Shown: positions 1 through 9,085 of the stretch, piece by piece
How the letters are laid out: each line of letters starts with the position of its first letter
Position numbering within the stretch: the first letter of the stretch is position 1
DNA from: AG25 sp035604455
GTDB lineage: Bacteria; Gemmatimonadota; Gemmatimonadetes; Gemmatimonadales; GWC2-71-9
NCBI GenBank assembly: GCA_035604455.1
Contig: DATNIM010000100.1
Span: 1 to 64,000, forward strand
Direction of reading: 5' to 3'
DNA length: 64,000 bases
The notes under the pieces: generated by a model
The model's database searches: none
What the model saw: the letters and a program-made list of their open reading frames with translations, nothing else
Told to the model about the DNA's origin: nothing
Made by a program: the position numbers and the translations under genes

Positions 1-30
1 CTCTGGCGGCGGTGCCGGGGGGAGGTTCTA

Positions 31-732
31 ATGGCGGTAACGGTCGAGTCTTTCGCCCGTGAGGTCGCGAGCGTGCTTGGAGCCCGGCTCGTGTCCCTCG
101 TGCTGTACGGGTCCGCCGCCCGCGGCGATCCGCCCGTCGGCGCCGACGTCAACACGGTGCTGGTGACCGACGCCGCCGACGAGCCACTGTTCGCGGCGCT
201 CGAACCCGTGGTTCGGCCGTGGGTACGCGCGGGCCATCCGGCACCTCTCATCTTCGCCGAGGCCGAGTGGCGCGAATCGGCAGATGTCTTCGCCATCGAG
301 TTCGAGGAGATGCGCGCCGCGCACCGGCTGCTTTCGGGCCGCGATCTTTTCCACAACCTGGTCGTGCGGCGTGAGGATCTGCGGCGCCAGCTTGAGGCGG
401 AGCTTCGGGGGAAGCTGGTGCGGCTGCGCCAAGCCTACGTGACCTGGCGGAGCGACGGAGCGCAATTGACGCGCGTGGTCTCGCAGACCACGTCCGGGTT
501 GCTGACGATGTTGCGGACCGTCCTCCGGGTCGGCGGCGTGGCGGTGCCTCCCGACCCCGAGGGCGTGGTCCGCGCCGCGGCCGCGTTGGTCGGATTTCCG
601 CCGACCGTGTTTGACGAGCTCGTCGCGCCTGCCCGGAGCGCGCGACTCAAGCTCGGGCCCCGGGACCCCCGGGCCGCGGCATACTTGGACGTCTTGGCCC
701 GAACCGCCGAGTTCGTCGACCGATTGACCTAA
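31..732 (+). CDS. Nucleotidyltransferase-fold domain protein
   Basis: This 233-residue protein has no family I recognise beyond its fold. Near the N terminus is the stretch YGSAARGD, which matches the GS-x(n)-G/D motif of minimal nucleotidyltransferases (MNT, kanamycin nucleotidyltransferase and DNA polymerase beta fold). The usual pair of metal-binding acidic residues two apart is replaced here by D-x-N a few residues later (ADVNTVL), so catalytic activity is doubtful. The C-terminal half is alpha-helical and could be a HEPN-like or substrate-binding region. The ATG is preceded by a purine-rich GGGGGGAGG ribosome-binding site. It runs in the same direction as the lemA-like gene 16 bases downstream, suggesting co-transcription. 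Substrate unknown. Confidence 0.6.
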   Translation: MAVTVESFAREVASVLGARLVSLVLYGSAARGDPPVGADVNTVLVTDAADEPLFAALEPVVRPWVRAGHPAPLIFAEAEWRESADVFAIEFEEMRAAHRLLSGRDLFHNLVVRREDLRRQLEAELRGKLVRLRQAYVTWRSDGAQLTRVVSQTTSGLLTMLRTVLRVGGVAVPPDPEGVVRAAAALVGFPPTVFDELVAPARSARLKLGPRDPRAAAYLDVLARTAEFVDRLT

Positions 733-748
733 AGGGAGCGAGGCACTC

Positions 749-1315
749 GTGAACGTCCGGAGATGGTGGTTCTTGCTCGGGCTCGTCTGCGTGGCGGGCT
801 GCGGCTACAACACGATCCAGACCTACGACGAACAAGTGAACGCGGCCGAGGCGCAGATCAAGGTCCAGCTCCAGCGCCGGGCCGATCTGATCCCCAACCT
901 CGTCGAAACGGTGAAAGGGTATGCGAAGCAGGAGCAGACGGTCTTCGGCGACGTGGCCGACGCCCGCGCGAAGCTGGCCGGGGCCGTGCAGTCGGGCGAC
1001 CTCCAGCAGATGGCCGCCGCCAACGCGGCGTTGACGGCCCCGTTGGGACGTTTGCTGGCCATCGCGGAAGCCTACCCCCAACTCAAATCGAACGAGAACT
1101 TCCGAGCGCTGCAGGACCAGCTCGAGGGCACCGAGAACCGTATCGCTGTGGCACGCCAAGACTACAACGATGCGGTGAACACCTATAACGCCTACATCCG
1201 TCGCTTCCCCGCCGTGCTCACGGCGAAGGTCATCGGCAAGGGACCGCGGCCCTACTTCGACCTGCAGATCCCGGGTGCCGCGGAGGCTCCCAAGGTCAAC
1301 TTCACCCAGCCGTAA
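749..1315 (+). CDS. lemA: LemA family protein, probable lipoprotein
   Basis: A 188-residue LemA-family protein. The N terminus carries a short hydrophobic stretch ending in the lipobox VAGC (about residues 13-17), so the mature protein is probably lipid-anchored in the periplasm or outer membrane. After it comes the family core: the YNTIQTYDEQVNAAEAQI helix and the highly conserved RRADLIPNLVETVKGYA segment, then a helical bundle. The length is typical for the family. The molecular function of LemA proteins is unknown; they are often encoded beside membrane TPM or M48 protease genes, but neither is present here. The start is GTG, with an AAAGGGAG ribosome-binding site 9-16 bases upstream. The gene ends just before the convergent M23 peptidase gene. 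Confidence 0.9.
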   Translation: MNVRRWWFLLGLVCVAGCGYNTIQTYDEQVNAAEAQIKVQLQRRADLIPNLVETVKGYAKQEQTVFGDVADARAKLAGAVQSGDLQQMAAANAALTAPLGRLLAIAEAYPQLKSNENFRALQDQLEGTENRIAVARQDYNDAVNTYNAYIRRFPAVLTAKVIGKGPRPYFDLQIPGAAEAPKVNFTQP

Positions 1316-1317
1316 GC

Positions 1318-2256
1318 CTAGTCGACGATGGCGTCGGGGAGGACGAACTTCATGGGGTCGACGGCCTTCCCGTTGACCCAGACCTCGTAGTGAAGATGGG
1401 GACCGGTGGCGAGGCCCGTGGCACCCACGAGCGCGATCTTGTCGCCGCGTTTCACGCGCTGCCCGCGAACGACGAGGATCTTGGAGCAATGGGCGTAGCG
1501 CGTCATGAGACCGTAGCCGTGGTCGATCGCGAGGAGGTTCCCGTATCCATCCTCCCAGCGGACATCGAGCACGACACCCGCGGCGGGGGCCTCGATCGCC
1601 GTCCCGAGGGGCGCGCTCACGTCGATGCCTTCATGCGGCCGCGCGATATGGAGGATTGGGTGGACCCGCTCGGCCGCGAACGCGCTCGACAGCCAGCCCT
1701 TGGTGGGCATGATCGAAGGGGTTGCGGCGAAACGCTTCTGATGGCTCGACAGCGAGTCGTAGGCCGTGCTCACCGAATGCGCCAGAATGTCGGCGCGCCG
1801 GATCAGGAGGTCCACGTCCACGCGGGCGGCGAGCGCCTCCTGCCCATGAGGCCCTAAGGCCGCGAGCGAGTCGCGCTCCGACCAGGCGCCCGAGGGGCCG
1901 CCGATCCCGCCTTGCTGCACGCTGGAGTCAAGCGGTCCCAAGTCCGCGAGAAGCCTGAGCTCCTGTTCGCGTTGGCCGATGGCGGCGATGGTGTCGTTCA
2001 GATTCGCTAGGCGGCCGCGCATGCGTTGAATCTCGCCGGCGAGGACGCCGTTCTCAGCTTCGAGCGCGCGGTTGCGGGTGATGTTTATGCCCCGCACGAT
2101 GGCGGCAAGGCCGAGGACCACGACGAGGATGCCAATCGCGCCGCCGAGGCCGAGGAGCGCCTTCACGACGGTCTGCGACACCTCGACCGCCCGCGACGAC
2201 CCGGAGCCGTGCGGCACCAACATCAGCGTCCAACGGCGATCAGCGCGTTTGCGCAT
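1318..2256 (-). CDS. M23 family murein endopeptidase-like protein
   Basis: A 312-residue membrane-anchored protein with a C-terminal LytM/M23 domain. One transmembrane segment lies at about residues 33-58 (LLGLGGAIGILVVVLGLAA), followed by a coiled coil (about 60-110) and a linker. The peptidase domain holds the zinc motifs: HEGIDVSAP (H and D ligands), HGYG and GPHLHYE (HxH). All expected metal ligands are present, so it may be an active peptidoglycan endopeptidase rather than an EnvC/NlpD-type activator. I chose the ATG at 2256, which has a GAGGTG stretch upstream; a GTG at 2268 in frame would add four residues. It is last in the leftward hisIE-dnaE-accA-metG series, about 170 bases after metG. 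Confidence 0.88.
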   Translation of the reverse strand: MRKRADRRWTLMLVPHGSGSSRAVEVSQTVVKALLGLGGAIGILVVVLGLAAIVRGINITRNRALEAENGVLAGEIQRMRGRLANLNDTIAAIGQREQELRLLADLGPLDSSVQQGGIGGPSGAWSERDSLAALGPHGQEALAARVDVDLLIRRADILAHSVSTAYDSLSSHQKRFAATPSIMPTKGWLSSAFAAERVHPILHIARPHEGIDVSAPLGTAIEAPAAGVVLDVRWEDGYGNLLAIDHGYGLMTRYAHCSKILVVRGQRVKRGDKIALVGATGLATGPHLHYEVWVNGKAVDPMKFVLPDAIVD

Positions 2257-2428
2257 CGGGACTTGCACCTCGCGGTTCGGGGGCCGCGGTCGGGACCGTC
2301 ATCTCACGTGGCGACGTCAGGTGTTGCACTACCGTGCTGCCGTCGATCCGGACAGGGCGGTGGTCCGGAAGGGATGTCCATAATAGGTGGCCCGAAAGAC
2401 CGCGTCAACACGCGGCGAGCGCCGTAAG

Positions 2429-3967
2429 TCACGCTCTCTTGGGCGGTTGTGCTGCCGGCGCGTCTTTCGGAAAGAGGACGGGCGGCTTCATCACGCGGCG
2501 TCCTTCGACTGCCGGCGCCGCGAGCGCTGCCCAGCGCAGCGGCGACTCGAGGCCCAACAGGTCCCAGATGGCGTCCGCGGTCTCTGGCACGAGCGGCTGC
2601 GCGAGCACGGCGAGTCGGGCAATGGTGCGCGCCAGGTTCGCAAGGACCGAATCGAGTGCGGCGACGTTGCCGGCACCCGCCAGCTGCCACGGGGCGGTCT
2701 CTTCGATGAAGCGATTCGCTTGGGCGGCAAGGCCGACCCACTCGGCCGCCGCGTCCTGGAGGGCGTACTCGTCCATCGCGCGCGTGTACCGAGCGAGCGC
2801 CTCTTGGGCGGCCGCCTCAAGCGGCGTGGCATAGCTGACCGGGTCGCCGGGCACGACGCCGTCGCGATAGCGCAGGATCATGGACAAAGAGCGCGAGACC
2901 AGGTTGCCCACCGTGTCCGCGAGCTCCGCGGTATAGCGAGCTTCAAAGCGCTCCCAGGTGAAGTCTCCATCGTTTGCGAAGCCGATTTCCCGCAATAGGA
3001 AGTACCGTAGCGCGTCCGGGCCGTGACGGGCGATGGCCTCGTCCAGACTGACCGCCGTGCCGGCCGTCTTGCTCAGCTTGGAGCCGCCCCACTGTACGTA
3101 GCCATGCGCCCACACGCCGCGAGGGATCGGAAGGTCCGCGGCGAGGAGCATCGCGGGCCAAATGACGCAGTGGAAGCGGGTGATCCCCTTGCCCACGATG
3201 TGGAGATCGGCCGGCCAGAGACGCTCGTATCCCGGGTCCGGGAACGTCGCGGCCGTCAGATAGTTGATGAGGGCGTCAAACCACACGTACACGGTCTGGG
3301 CCGGGTCTCCGGGAAACGGGATCCCCCAGGCTTGCCGTTGGCGGGAAATCGAAATGTCCTGCAGCCCTGCGGCGAGGAGGCTCAGCACCTCGTTGCGGCG
3401 GATCTGTGGCTCTACGCGAAACGCCCCGACTTGGATGCGCTCCATGAGGGCGTTCCGGTAGGCGCTCAGGCGAAAGAAATGATTCCGTTCCTTCGTCGGC
3501 ACGAGCTCAAGCGAGGGGTGCTCGACGCACCGCCCCTCCACAATCTGCGAGCCGGTCTTGAACTCCTCGCACCCGGTGCAATAGAGACCTTCGTAGTCGG
3601 CCTCGTAGAGATCGTCCGGCCGGTGCCGCCGGATGCGCTCGAGGAAGGCGATCACGGCGCGCGTGTGGGCGGGCTCGGTGGTGCGAATCCAGCGATCCTG
3701 GCTGCAGTGGAGGCGGCGCCAGTAGTCCGCGAAGGTGTCGGCCATCCGGTCGACCCACGCTTCCGGGGTGACGTGGGCGCGGGCAGCGGACTGGATCACT
3801 GATTGGCTGTGCTCGTCCATGCCCATGACGAAGTGGACGGCGTCGCCACGGAGCCGCCGATATCGGGCGATCGCGTCGGCCCCGATCTTCTCGAGCGCGT
3901 GCCCGAGGTGCGGGTCACCGTTCGAGTAGTCGATCGCCGTCGTGAGGTAGAACTTCGGCACCGTCAC
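2429..3967 (-). CDS. metG: Methionyl-tRNA synthetase
   Basis: Class I aminoacyl-tRNA synthetase that charges tRNA-Met, 512 residues. The HIGH signature appears as HLGH in SNGDPHLGHALEKIGAD near residue 20, and the KMSKS loop as KLSKT in the second half. A zinc-knuckle-type pair CTGC lies in the connective peptide at about residue 130. An anticodon-binding helical domain follows. The short form here lacks the C-terminal tRNA-binding (Trbp111-like) extension of longer MetG proteins. The start is GTG at 3967. It lies 29 bases downstream of accA on the same strand, consistent with a shared transcript of housekeeping genes. Confidence 0.97.
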   Translation of the reverse strand: MTVPKFYLTTAIDYSNGDPHLGHALEKIGADAIARYRRLRGDAVHFVMGMDEHSQSVIQSAARAHVTPEAWVDRMADTFADYWRRLHCSQDRWIRTTEPAHTRAVIAFLERIRRHRPDDLYEADYEGLYCTGCEEFKTGSQIVEGRCVEHPSLELVPTKERNHFFRLSAYRNALMERIQVGAFRVEPQIRRNEVLSLLAAGLQDISISRQRQAWGIPFPGDPAQTVYVWFDALINYLTAATFPDPGYERLWPADLHIVGKGITRFHCVIWPAMLLAADLPIPRGVWAHGYVQWGGSKLSKTAGTAVSLDEAIARHGPDALRYFLLREIGFANDGDFTWERFEARYTAELADTVGNLVSRSLSMILRYRDGVVPGDPVSYATPLEAAAQEALARYTRAMDEYALQDAAAEWVGLAAQANRFIEETAPWQLAGAGNVAALDSVLANLARTIARLAVLAQPLVPETADAIWDLLGLESPLRWAALAAPAVEGRRVMKPPVLFPKDAPAAQPPKRA

Positions 3968-3996
3968 CTGCGGCTCGGTGCAACCGGGCGGCGCAC

Positions 3997-4956
3997 CTAC
4001 TTCTCGCTCAGGGCGCCCATGGCGAGGTACTTCTGCTCGCGACGCCGCAGGAGTTTGTCGAGCTTGAGCTTGCGCAGCTCGCCCAGGTGGCGCCGCAGCG
4101 CGTCGCTGAGAGCGGCGGCGGCGGAGTCCGGGTCCGCGTGCGCCCCGCCGAGCGGTTCCGCGACGATTTCATCGATCACGCCGAGCGACAGCAGGTCGGT
4201 GGCTGTGAGCTTCAGCGCCTCCGCGGCGCGCTCGCGCTGGCTCGCGTCCTTCCAGAGAATGGCGGCGCAACCCTCCGGCGAGATCACCGAGTACACCGAG
4301 TTCTCGAGCATGATGACGCGGTCGGCGAGGCCGACGGCGAGCGCCCCGCCCGAGCCTCCTTCGCCGATGACGGCCGTGATCGTCGGCGTGCGAAGCGCCG
4401 CCATTTCGAGGAGGTTCCGGGCAATCGCCTCGGCCTGACCCCGCTCCTCCGCGCCGAGGCCGGGGTAGGCCCCGGGGGTGTCCACCAGCGTGATAACGGG
4501 TGCCCCGAACTTCGCGGCGAGCCGCATGAGGCGAAGCGCCTTGCGGTAGCCCTCCGGATGCGCCATGCCAAAGTTGCGGCGCAGGTTCTCCTTGGTGTCC
4601 CGCCCTTTCTGATGGCCGATCACCATGACGCTCGCCCCGTCCAGGCGTGCCCATCCGCCGACGATGGCGGGGTCGTCGCGGTACAGACGGTCCCCGTGAA
4701 GCTCGACGAAGTCTGTGAAGACCGTGCGGACGTAGTCGAGCGTGTATGGTCGTTTGGGGTGGCGGGCCACCTGCACGCGCTGCATCGGCGTCAGCGCTCC
4801 GTAGATCTCGGCACGGAGCTCGCGCAGCTTGGTCTCGAGCGGCTCCAGCTCCTTCGATACGTCCACGGCGCTTTCGCTGGCCACGCGCTTCAGGTCGTCG
4901 ATCCGACGCTCGAGTTCGAGGAGCGGCCGTTCAAAATCGAGAGTGTGAGTGATCAT
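3997..4956 (-). CDS. accA: Acetyl-CoA carboxylase carboxyltransferase subunit alpha
   Basis: Alpha subunit of the ACC carboxyltransferase, which with AccD transfers carboxyl from biotin to acetyl-CoA in the first step of fatty-acid synthesis. The 319-residue length fits the family. Conserved stretches are visible: LDFERPLLELE at the N terminus, DRLYRDDPAIVGG, VMVIGHQKGRDTKENLRRNFG, LVDTPGAYPG and GEGGSGGALAVG. I took the ATG at 4956; a TTG at 4965 would overlap the dnaE stop as TTGA and add three residues, matching the coupling style seen elsewhere in this genome. accD is not in the window. Confidence 0.97.
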   Translation of the reverse strand: MITHTLDFERPLLELERRIDDLKRVASESAVDVSKELEPLETKLRELRAEIYGALTPMQRVQVARHPKRPYTLDYVRTVFTDFVELHGDRLYRDDPAIVGGWARLDGASVMVIGHQKGRDTKENLRRNFGMAHPEGYRKALRLMRLAAKFGAPVITLVDTPGAYPGLGAEERGQAEAIARNLLEMAALRTPTITAVIGEGGSGGALAVGLADRVIMLENSVYSVISPEGCAAILWKDASQRERAAEALKLTATDLLSLGVIDEIVAEPLGGAHADPDSAAAALSDALRRHLGELRKLKLDKLLRRREQKYLAMGALSEK

Positions 4957-4961
4957 CGTGC

Positions 4962-7900
4962 TCAAGCGGCCTGCAGGGTCACGCGTTCGACACCCACCAC
5001 GGTGCGGAGGGCGGCGAGCAGTTCGTCGGCGGCGTCAACCCGGAACGTGCGGCTGCGGAGCTCGGCCGTCCCGCCGTTGCCGTCTCCCCACTTGATGACC
5101 ACGGGCGCGGCCCCCGGGTGGGCCGCGCACAATGCCGCGACGGCGCGCGCCGCGTCGGGCGCGGGGGGATTCGGGAGCGCCCACGACAGAGCCACGGCGA
5201 TGGCGCCGCTGGGGCGCAGATCGTCGAGCGGTTTGGCCTGCTCGACGATGAACGGCGCGCGGTCCTCACCGCGATCGCGCGCGCTGTAGCCGCCCGTGAA
5301 CAGCATGGCCTGATCCGCGTGGATCACGTCGTTCAGCTTCGCCCAGGCTTCCGGGAACACAAGGGCGCTCGCCGTGCCGTGGAAGTCTTCCAGGGTGAGG
5401 CGTGCGTACTCGGCGCCGGTTTTCTTCGACACCTGCCGCTTCACGGCGGTGACCACCGCCGCGATGCAGACCTTCTGATCGCTCCACGCCTCGAGCGTGG
5501 CGGTCGTGCGCGTCCCGAAGAGTCCCGCCTCGACGCGGTAGCGCGCGAGCGGGTGCCCGGAAATGAAGAACCCGAGCACGGCCTTTTCGCGGGTGAGCCG
5601 CTCGTGCTCGGACCACGTGGGGACGTTCGGCAGGGTCACCGTCGGTTTACTCACGGAGCCCTCGTCGCCAAACAGTGCGCCCTGTCCCGCCTGGCGGTCC
5701 CCCTGGCGCATCTGCGCTTCGGCCAGCGCCCCGTCCAGGGCGGCTTCGAACTGCGCCCGGTGTCCGTTCAGCGAGTCGCACGCGCCCGCCCCGATAAGCG
5801 CCTCGAACACCCGCTTGTTGCAGAGCCGCAGGTCGAGCCGGTCGCAGAAGTCCAGCAACGAATCGTACCGGCTGTCGCGCCGGCCTTCGAGAATCGACGC
5901 GATGGCGCCCTCCCCGACATTCTTGATCGCGCCCAGCCCGAACCGGATGCGGCGCTCCGAGACCACCGTGAATTTGAAGCCCGATTCGTTCACATCGGGG
6001 GGAAGCACTTCCACGCCGAGGTCTCGGGCTTCGGCGATATACTGGACGACTTTGTCGGTATCACCGATCTCCGACGAAAGGAGCGCGGCGAGGAACTCGG
6101 CCGGGTAGTGCGCCTTGAGCCACGCGGTCTGGTAGGAGAGCACCGAATACGCGACGGCATGGGACTTGTTGAAGCCGTAGCGGCCGAAGGTTTCGATTTG
6201 GGCCGCGATCTCCTCGATGACGCGGCGCTGGTGGCCCAGCGCCACCGCCCGCTCGATGAAACGGCCGAGCTCCTGCTGGATCAGCTCCTTGTCCTTCTTG
6301 CCGACCGCCTTGCGGAGTACATCCGCCTCGGCCAGTGAAAAGCCGCCGAGGATGTTCGCGATCCGCATCACCTGTTCCTGATAGGTGATGACGCCGTAGG
6401 TGGGCGCGAGGATTTCCTCGAGCGCGGGGTGGGGGTATCGGACGGGCTCGCGGCCGAGCTTCCGGTTGATGAAGACGAGATGCATCCCCGTGTCGAGCGG
6501 CCCCGGTCGGAGGAGGGCATTGGCCGCCACGAGGTCGTCGAAGCGGTCACACTTCATGTTCCTCAGACATTCGGTGCCAATCGGGGACTCGAACTGGAAC
6601 ACGCCCGCCGTGCGGCCTGACCGAAGCAGCGCATAGGCGGCGGGGTCTTCCCGGTCGAGCGTGTCCAAATCGAGCGTCACGCCGTGACGCTCCCGGACCG
6701 CTTGCACCGCGTCATGAAGGACCGTGAGCGTCTTCAAGCCGAGGATGTCGATCTTCAGCATCCCCACTTTTTCGAGGCTCACCATGTCGTACTGCGTGAT
6801 GATCGCGTCCGGCTCCTGTGGGGCGACGCATACCGGCACGTAGTCGGTGAGGGGACCGGGCGCGATGACGATCCCCGCGGCGTGTACCGACGCATGCCGT
6901 GCCAGACCCTCGATGCGCGTTCCCAGGTCGAGAATCTTGCGGACGCGCTCGTCCTCGCGGGCCAGCGCCGCCAACTCGGGCGACCGCGCCGCCGCTTCGG
7001 CCAGCGTCGTGGTAAACCCGGGGGCCGCGGGGATGAGCTTCGTCAACCGATCCACCTCGCTCGGCTCGACGCGCAGGGTTCGCGCCACGTCACGGAACGC
7101 CGCTCGGGCCTTGAGGGTCCCGAAGGTGATGATCTGGCCGACGGATTCGCGACCGTATCGCTCCCGGACGTACTGGATGACCTCGCCGCGCCGCTCGAAG
7201 CAGAAGTCGAGGTCGATGTCGGGCATCGACACGCGTTCGGGATTCAGAAACCGTTCAAAGAGGAGATCGAACTCGAGCGGATCGACCCTGGTGATGCCCA
7301 GGGCGTAGGCGACGAGGGAGCCGGCGGCCGAGCCGCGGCCGGGCCCGACGGGGATCCCCCGCTCCTTCGCGGCGCGGATGAAGTCGTATACGATGAGGAA
7401 GTAGCCCGCGTATCCCGTGCGCGTGATGACGTCGAGTTCGTAGGCGAGTCGCGTCTCGACCGGGGCAGGGAGGGGTGAGCCATAACGCGTCGCGGCTCCG
7501 GCGCGGGCCAGGTGTACCAAGAGGTCGACGTCGGACGCGAACCCCTCCGGCCGCGGGTATTGCGGCAGAAAGTACCGTTTCTCGAAGTCGAACTCGCAGC
7601 GCTCCGCCACCCTGGCCGTTTCGGTGAGCACGTCCGGGCGACCCGGAAACAAGGTCCGCATCTCGCCCTCGGACTTGACGTAGCTCTCCTGCCCGACGAA
7701 CCGAAAACGATTCGGATCGTCGAGGTCCTTGCCGGTCCCGATGGCGAGCAGGACGTCGTGCGCCTCGGCATCTTCGCGCCGGAGGTAGTGCGCATCGTTC
7801 GTGGCGACCACCGGGAGGCCGAGCTCGGCGGCGAGCCGGAACATGCCGTCTGTGACGGTCCGTTCGTCCGGGATGCCGTGATTCTGAACCTCCAGCCAGA

Positions 7901-8411
7901 AGCGGTCGGCGAAGAGGTGCGCGAACCACTCCGCGCTCGCCTTGGCCTCATCGTAGCGGCCTTGACGCAGGTGCAGGGCGATCTCGCCCGACAGGCACGC
8001 GGCGAGGCAGATGAGGCCCTCGTGATGTTGTTCCAGGACTTCGCGATCGATGCGCGGTCGCCGGTAGTAGCCCTCGAGATACCCGATGGACGACAGCTTG
8101 ACGAGATTCGCATACCCTGTCCGCGTGGCGGCCAGCAGGACAAGGTGCGAGTAATCGGCGGGCGCGCCGGGCAGCCGTTCGCGCCGCCGTCGGCTCCCGA
8201 ACGCCACGTAGGCCTCGAACCCGAGAATCGGGCGCACGCCGCGGGCCCGTGCGGCTTCGTAGAAGGTCCAGGCGCCGTGCAGGTTCCCGTGATCGGTCAG
8301 CGCCAGCGAATCCATGCCGAGGGTGCGCACGTGGTCAAGCAGCTCGGGGATCCGGTTGGCGCCGTCGAGCAGGGAATACTCGCTGTGGGTGTGCAGATGG
8401 ACGAACGGCAT
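4962..8411 (-). CDS. dnaE: DNA polymerase III subunit alpha
   Basis: Replicative C-family polymerase of 1149 residues, of DnaE rather than PolC type. The N-terminal PHP domain begins HLHTHSEYSLLDGAN and keeps its metal-binding histidines. The palm contains the catalytic PDIDLDFCFERRGEVI segment. Next come the fingers, a helix-hairpin-helix region (IRFGLGAIKNVGEGAI), and an OB-fold of tRNA-anticodon type near residues 990-1065 (VTAVKRQVSKKTGAEYARL). The start is ATG at 8411. It follows hisIE by four bases and overlaps or abuts accA, so it sits in the middle of a leftward operon. The intact PHP domain suggests intrinsic proofreading is possible, as in many DnaE proteins outside the proteobacteria. 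Confidence 0.98.
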   Translation of the reverse strand: MPFVHLHTHSEYSLLDGANRIPELLDHVRTLGMDSLALTDHGNLHGAWTFYEAARARGVRPILGFEAYVAFGSRRRRERLPGAPADYSHLVLLAATRTGYANLVKLSSIGYLEGYYRRPRIDREVLEQHHEGLICLAACLSGEIALHLRQGRYDEAKASAEWFAHLFADRFWLEVQNHGIPDERTVTDGMFRLAAELGLPVVATNDAHYLRREDAEAHDVLLAIGTGKDLDDPNRFRFVGQESYVKSEGEMRTLFPGRPDVLTETARVAERCEFDFEKRYFLPQYPRPEGFASDVDLLVHLARAGAATRYGSPLPAPVETRLAYELDVITRTGYAGYFLIVYDFIRAAKERGIPVGPGRGSAAGSLVAYALGITRVDPLEFDLLFERFLNPERVSMPDIDLDFCFERRGEVIQYVRERYGRESVGQIITFGTLKARAAFRDVARTLRVEPSEVDRLTKLIPAAPGFTTTLAEAAARSPELAALAREDERVRKILDLGTRIEGLARHASVHAAGIVIAPGPLTDYVPVCVAPQEPDAIITQYDMVSLEKVGMLKIDILGLKTLTVLHDAVQAVRERHGVTLDLDTLDREDPAAYALLRSGRTAGVFQFESPIGTECLRNMKCDRFDDLVAANALLRPGPLDTGMHLVFINRKLGREPVRYPHPALEEILAPTYGVITYQEQVMRIANILGGFSLAEADVLRKAVGKKDKELIQQELGRFIERAVALGHQRRVIEEIAAQIETFGRYGFNKSHAVAYSVLSYQTAWLKAHYPAEFLAALLSSEIGDTDKVVQYIAEARDLGVEVLPPDVNESGFKFTVVSERRIRFGLGAIKNVGEGAIASILEGRRDSRYDSLLDFCDRLDLRLCNKRVFEALIGAGACDSLNGHRAQFEAALDGALAEAQMRQGDRQAGQGALFGDEGSVSKPTVTLPNVPTWSEHERLTREKAVLGFFISGHPLARYRVEAGLFGTRTTATLEAWSDQKVCIAAVVTAVKRQVSKKTGAEYARLTLEDFHGTASALVFPEAWAKLNDVIHADQAMLFTGGYSARDRGEDRAPFIVEQAKPLDDLRPSGAIAVALSWALPNPPAPDAARAVAALCAAHPGAAPVVIKWGDGNGGTAELRSRTFRVDAADELLAALRTVVGVERVTLQAA

Positions 8412-8415
8412 CAGC

Positions 8416-9048
8416 CTACCGGGCGCGTCGCGCGAGCTCCTCGAACACGCGATCGAGCGGCACGTGCCTGGCCTCGAGGAGCACGACGAGGTGATAGAGG
8501 AGGTCCGCGGCCTCGCTCGTCACGCGGTCCTCGTCCTCGTCGAGCGCCGCGACGAGCGTCTCCACGGCTTCCTCGCCGAGCTTCCGCGCGGGCACGGCGG
8601 TGCCGCCTTGCAGGAGCGCAGCCGTGTACGACCCCGACGGCAGGGTGCGCGCCCGATCCGCGACCGTCGCGGCGAGGCGCGTGAGCGCGGCGCCGGTGGG
8701 CTCGCCGAAGCAGGTCGGCATGCCCGTGTGACAGGCGGGGCCGTCCTGCCGGACTACATACAGCACCGCGTCGCCGTCGCAATCAACACGCACCTCCTCG
8801 AGGTGCTGGCGGTGGCCCGACGTTTCACCCTTCCTCCACAGGACGCCCCGGCTGCGGCTGTGGTAGTGAGCCTCGCCTGTCGCCTGTGTCCGCTCGAGCG
8901 CTTCACGATCCGCGTATGCAACCATGAGCACGGCCCCTGACACGCTGCTCTGAGCGACGACGGGGACGAGTCCATCGTCCCCGAAGCGTACTGCCTCAAT
9001 CCAATTCTTGTCGATCACTGTCGCAAGATATCGGCGCGCCCCCTGCAT
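8416..9048 (-). CDS. hisIE: Bifunctional phosphoribosyl-AMP cyclohydrolase / phosphoribosyl-ATP pyrophosphatase
   Basis: Fused HisI and HisE that catalyse steps 2 and 3 of histidine synthesis. The N-terminal HisI half has the conserved VLMVAYADREALERT, the SRGVLWRKGETSGH segment and the metal-binding VDCDGDAVLY and CHTGMPTCF cysteines. The C-terminal HisE half (about 110-205) has GSYTAALLQGG, the KLGEEAVE helix and the SEAADLLYHLVVLL acidic helix of the MazG-like fold. Start is uncertain: ATG at 9048 gives 210 residues, while GTG at 9018 gives 200 and begins exactly where the family usually does (VIDKNWIEAVRF). No other his gene is in the window. It shares a 37-base divergent gap with the antiporter gene. 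Confidence 0.95.
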   Translation of the reverse strand: MQGARRYLATVIDKNWIEAVRFGDDGLVPVVAQSSVSGAVLMVAYADREALERTQATGEAHYHSRSRGVLWRKGETSGHRQHLEEVRVDCDGDAVLYVVRQDGPACHTGMPTCFGEPTGAALTRLAATVADRARTLPSGSYTAALLQGGTAVPARKLGEEAVETLVAALDEDEDRVTSEAADLLYHLVVLLEARHVPLDRVFEELARRAR

Positions 9049-9085
9049 TGTCAAAAGCCCGCGCCAACGGCTAAGTTTGCGCGCC

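Noticed and set aside
5118..6338. Long rightward open frame opposite dnaE (and similar ones opposite other genes, such as 38450-39409)
   Set aside because: High-GC sequence produces long open frames on the opposite strand. The encoded residues are low-complexity (Arg, Ala, Gly and Pro-rich) with no motifs, whereas the leftward frame is a clear DnaE.
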